This document shows, piece after piece, positions 61,601-64,000 of a stretch of 64,000 bases of DNA. Within the stretch, counting starts at the first letter, position 1. Every line of letters starts with the position of its first letter. The notes under the pieces were generated by a model. It had not been told where the DNA came from. It worked only from the letters and a program-made list of their open reading frames with translations, and did no database searches. The stretch is taken from assembly GCA_027559495.1 (NCBI GenBank), contig JAMXSV010000021.1, positions 868,001 to 932,000 of the forward strand, in the 5' to 3' direction. The stretch comes from Aurifilum marmelostoma (Eukaryota > Ascomycota > Sordariomycetes > Diaporthales > Cryphonectriaceae). The translations under genes were made by a program, and so were the position numbers.

Positions 61601-64000
61601 AGATATAGTATAGTATAAGCTAATATTAAGACTTTTTTAGCTTAAAAAGTATAATTCTTAAATTAATTAAACTATTAGCTAAATTTTATAGAAATAAGCT
61701 ATATTTAGTAAGAAGATTATAATTAAAAGCGCAAAGCAGAAATTAATTATTAAGTATATTTTAAGTTAAAAGAGCTTAAATAGTTTATTTATATATATTT
61801 TTAAATTAGAAAGATAGAAAACTAAAAATGCAATTATTTTAATAGCTTATAAAAAAGAATTTAGTAATAGTATAATTAATAAAATACTAAACTATTAGTA
61901 AATTAAAATAATAATAATAGTAAAATCTTATAATAAAAGATTTGCTTTAAAGCAATAGAAATAAAAAACTAGTTATAGTTTTATTAATTATAAAGAAATT
62001 TTGCTAAAATAATAAAATTAATAATTTAGCTTAGCTTAAAGCGCTTTGCTTAAGCTTTTAGTTTAGCTATATAAAGAATTACTAATTAATAAAAAGAAAT
62101 ATGCTTAATAGTACTTACTCTTTTTATAAATTATAGAAATTAATATAAAACTTAGAAAAGAATTTAAAAGTATATTATAAAAATATTATAAATTTAATAA
62201 ATTATTTTTAAAAAAGTATAAAGAATTGCTTCTTAATAGGATTTAATTTAATTATAAAATATTCTTTAAAAAAAAATAGAATTAAAGTTTTTTTCTATTT
62301 ATAAACTAAATAAAGTAAAACTTAAAATACTTAAAGAATATCTAAATAAGAATTTTAAGAAAAGATATATTAAAGAATTATATTTTCTAGCAAAATATCT
62401 AATTCTCTTTATATTTAAGAAAAATAGCAAGCTTAAGCTATATATAAATTTTAAATAACTTAATAATATAATAATTAAAAATTATTATTCTTTACTAAGA
62501 AATAATAAATTATAAAATAAAATATAAAGTATATAATAGTTTATAGCGCTTAATCTTAAAAAAAGATATTATTATATTAAGATTAAGAAAAGCAATAAAT
62601 AGAAAATAGCTTTTAGAATTTACTATAAATATTATAAATATTATATTATACTATTTAAGCTAATTAATATATTAGCTATATTCTAATATATAATTAATTA
62701 TATTCTTTATAAATTCTTTAATATTTTTATTATTACTTATCTAAATAATATCTTTATTTACTTAAAAGATTTTAAAATATATAAATAATATATATAAACT
62801 ATATTATAAATATTATAAAATATTAAAATATTAGTAAAATTTATAAAGTATTAGTTTTATATTTAGAAAATAGATTATTTTAGATATACTTTTTAAGCTA
62901 AATAAGATTTATATATAAAAAAATAAAATTAAGGTAATTAAGAATTAGCTAATATTTAGGAACTTTATAGATATTAAAGCATTTCTTAAATATATTAATT
63001 TCTATTAATAATTTATTAAGAATTATAATAAAATAATTAAGCCTTTTATAAAGCTTATTAAAAAGAAAATGCTATTTCTTTAAATAGAAAAATAGTAATA
63101 AGTATTTAATAAAATTAAGAATTTTATATTAAAAAACTTAGTTTATAAAAAACTAAATCTTAGCAAAGAACTTAAATTATATATAAATATATTAGACTTT
63201 GCTATTAAAGCAGAACTTAATTAGTATAATAAAAAAAGAATAATTAAAACTAATTACTAACTTCTTAAAGAAATTTAATAAACTAAAATTGCAATATAAA
63301 ATATTAAATAAAGAACTTATAGCTATTATAGAAGTATTTAAGAAATAAGAATAATATTTTATTAATATAAAATATTAAATTAAAATATTTTTTAATTATA
63401 AAAATTTTATTATATTTATTATAATAAAGATACTTAATAAATAATAAATAAAATAAGCAGAATATTTATTATAGTTTAATTTTAAAATTATTTATATTTA
63501 AGAAAAAAAGAATATTAAAGTAAATACTTTTAGTAAATAATCTAATTATTAAAATAAAATTATAAAAAAAATTTAGAATATTTTTATAATAAATAAAAAA
63601 AAGAATCTTATTAATATATATAAAGAGCTAAATACTATCTTTAAAATTAATTAAATAAGTAAGAATTTAGAAAATATAATTTTAAAAAAATAAAATTAAT
63701 ATATTTAAAATATATATAGTGCTTTAATATATAGATATTAAAAAATTAGAGTAATTTTAGTATAAATTTCGAAATATTAGAATCTGCTAAGCTTTAAGAA
63801 GAAAGTTAAAAATCTTTTATAAAATTATAATAGCTATAAAAAAAATAAGGCAGAAAAATATAAGCTTTATAAATTACTTTATTTTCTATTAATATTAAAT
63901 TTAGTTTAGTAATTAGCTAGCTTAAATTTTATTATTAAATTACTTTTTTTATAAAAACTTTTAATTAAAATGCAATTTAATAGTATTCTAATAATAATTT
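58676..64000 (+). mobile_element. Gypsy element 4: 5' LTR, gag and pol, runs off window
   Basis: An LTR at 58,676-59,143 (468 bp) is followed by gag (zinc knuckle near 60,050-60,095), RT (about 62,400-62,790, catalytic box read as YLNN) and RNase H to early integrase (LYKLLYFLL-like near 63,860) at the window end. It is collinear with element 1 up to about its position 50,440. It is preceded by ATAAA, the presumed target duplication inside element 3. Stops throughout. Confidence 0.8.

Larger units (their letters stand above)
42590..64000. other. Right AT-rich, RIP-degraded transposon block
   Basis: Composition and stop-codon density match the left block. It consists mainly of Ty3/gypsy relics, listed separately. 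No intact host gene is visible up to the window end. Confidence 0.9.

Overview
The window looks like a filamentous ascomycete (Pezizomycotina) genome with sharply two-speed composition. About 1-23,540 and 42,590-64,000 are extremely AT-rich, with TpA excess and stop codons in every frame of recognisable transposon relics. That is the classic footprint of repeat-induced point mutation (RIP). Between them sits a gene island of ordinary base composition, about 23,540-40,200, with short (44-146 nt) GT..AG introns whose positions I could join in frame. The organism cannot be named from sequence reading alone.

Island layout: a CYP7/CYP8-like cytochrome P450 (minus, 23,789-25,624); a second, divergent P450 (plus, 27,073-29,197); a third P450 (minus, 29,589-31,278) that is a paralogue of the first; a seven-helix rhodopsin-domain/PTH11-like membrane protein (minus, 32,030-33,498); and a full-size PDR-type (ABCG) ABC transporter (plus, 34,443-39,414). 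At the right edge lies a decaying second rhodopsin-domain gene (plus, 40,787-42,338) with several in-frame stops. Three oxidases plus an exporter and a possible sensor suggest a small-molecule modification, detoxification or export cluster. No core biosynthetic enzyme (PKS, NRPS, terpene synthase, DMATS) is in the window.

Left AT-rich block: minus-strand Ty1/copia relics, a MITE-like repeat in two copies, two copies of a pogo/Fot1-like TIR DNA transposon in opposite orientations (12,853-15,505 and 20,014-22,905), a Ty3/gypsy pol relic between them, and a solo LTR ending at 23,463, right at the island border.

Right AT-rich block: a gypsy RNase H-integrase relic, then a structurally complete chromodomain Ty3/gypsy element (45,133-52,845) with two 451-bp LTRs and a perfect 5-bp target-site duplication. 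Next come two short LTR-like repeats inside another LTR remnant, and then three successive 5'-LTR-gag starts of related elements (54,558; 56,666; 58,676). These are best read as a chain of nested insertions whose 3' parts lie beyond the window. All transposon coding capacity is destroyed; the five island genes appear intact.
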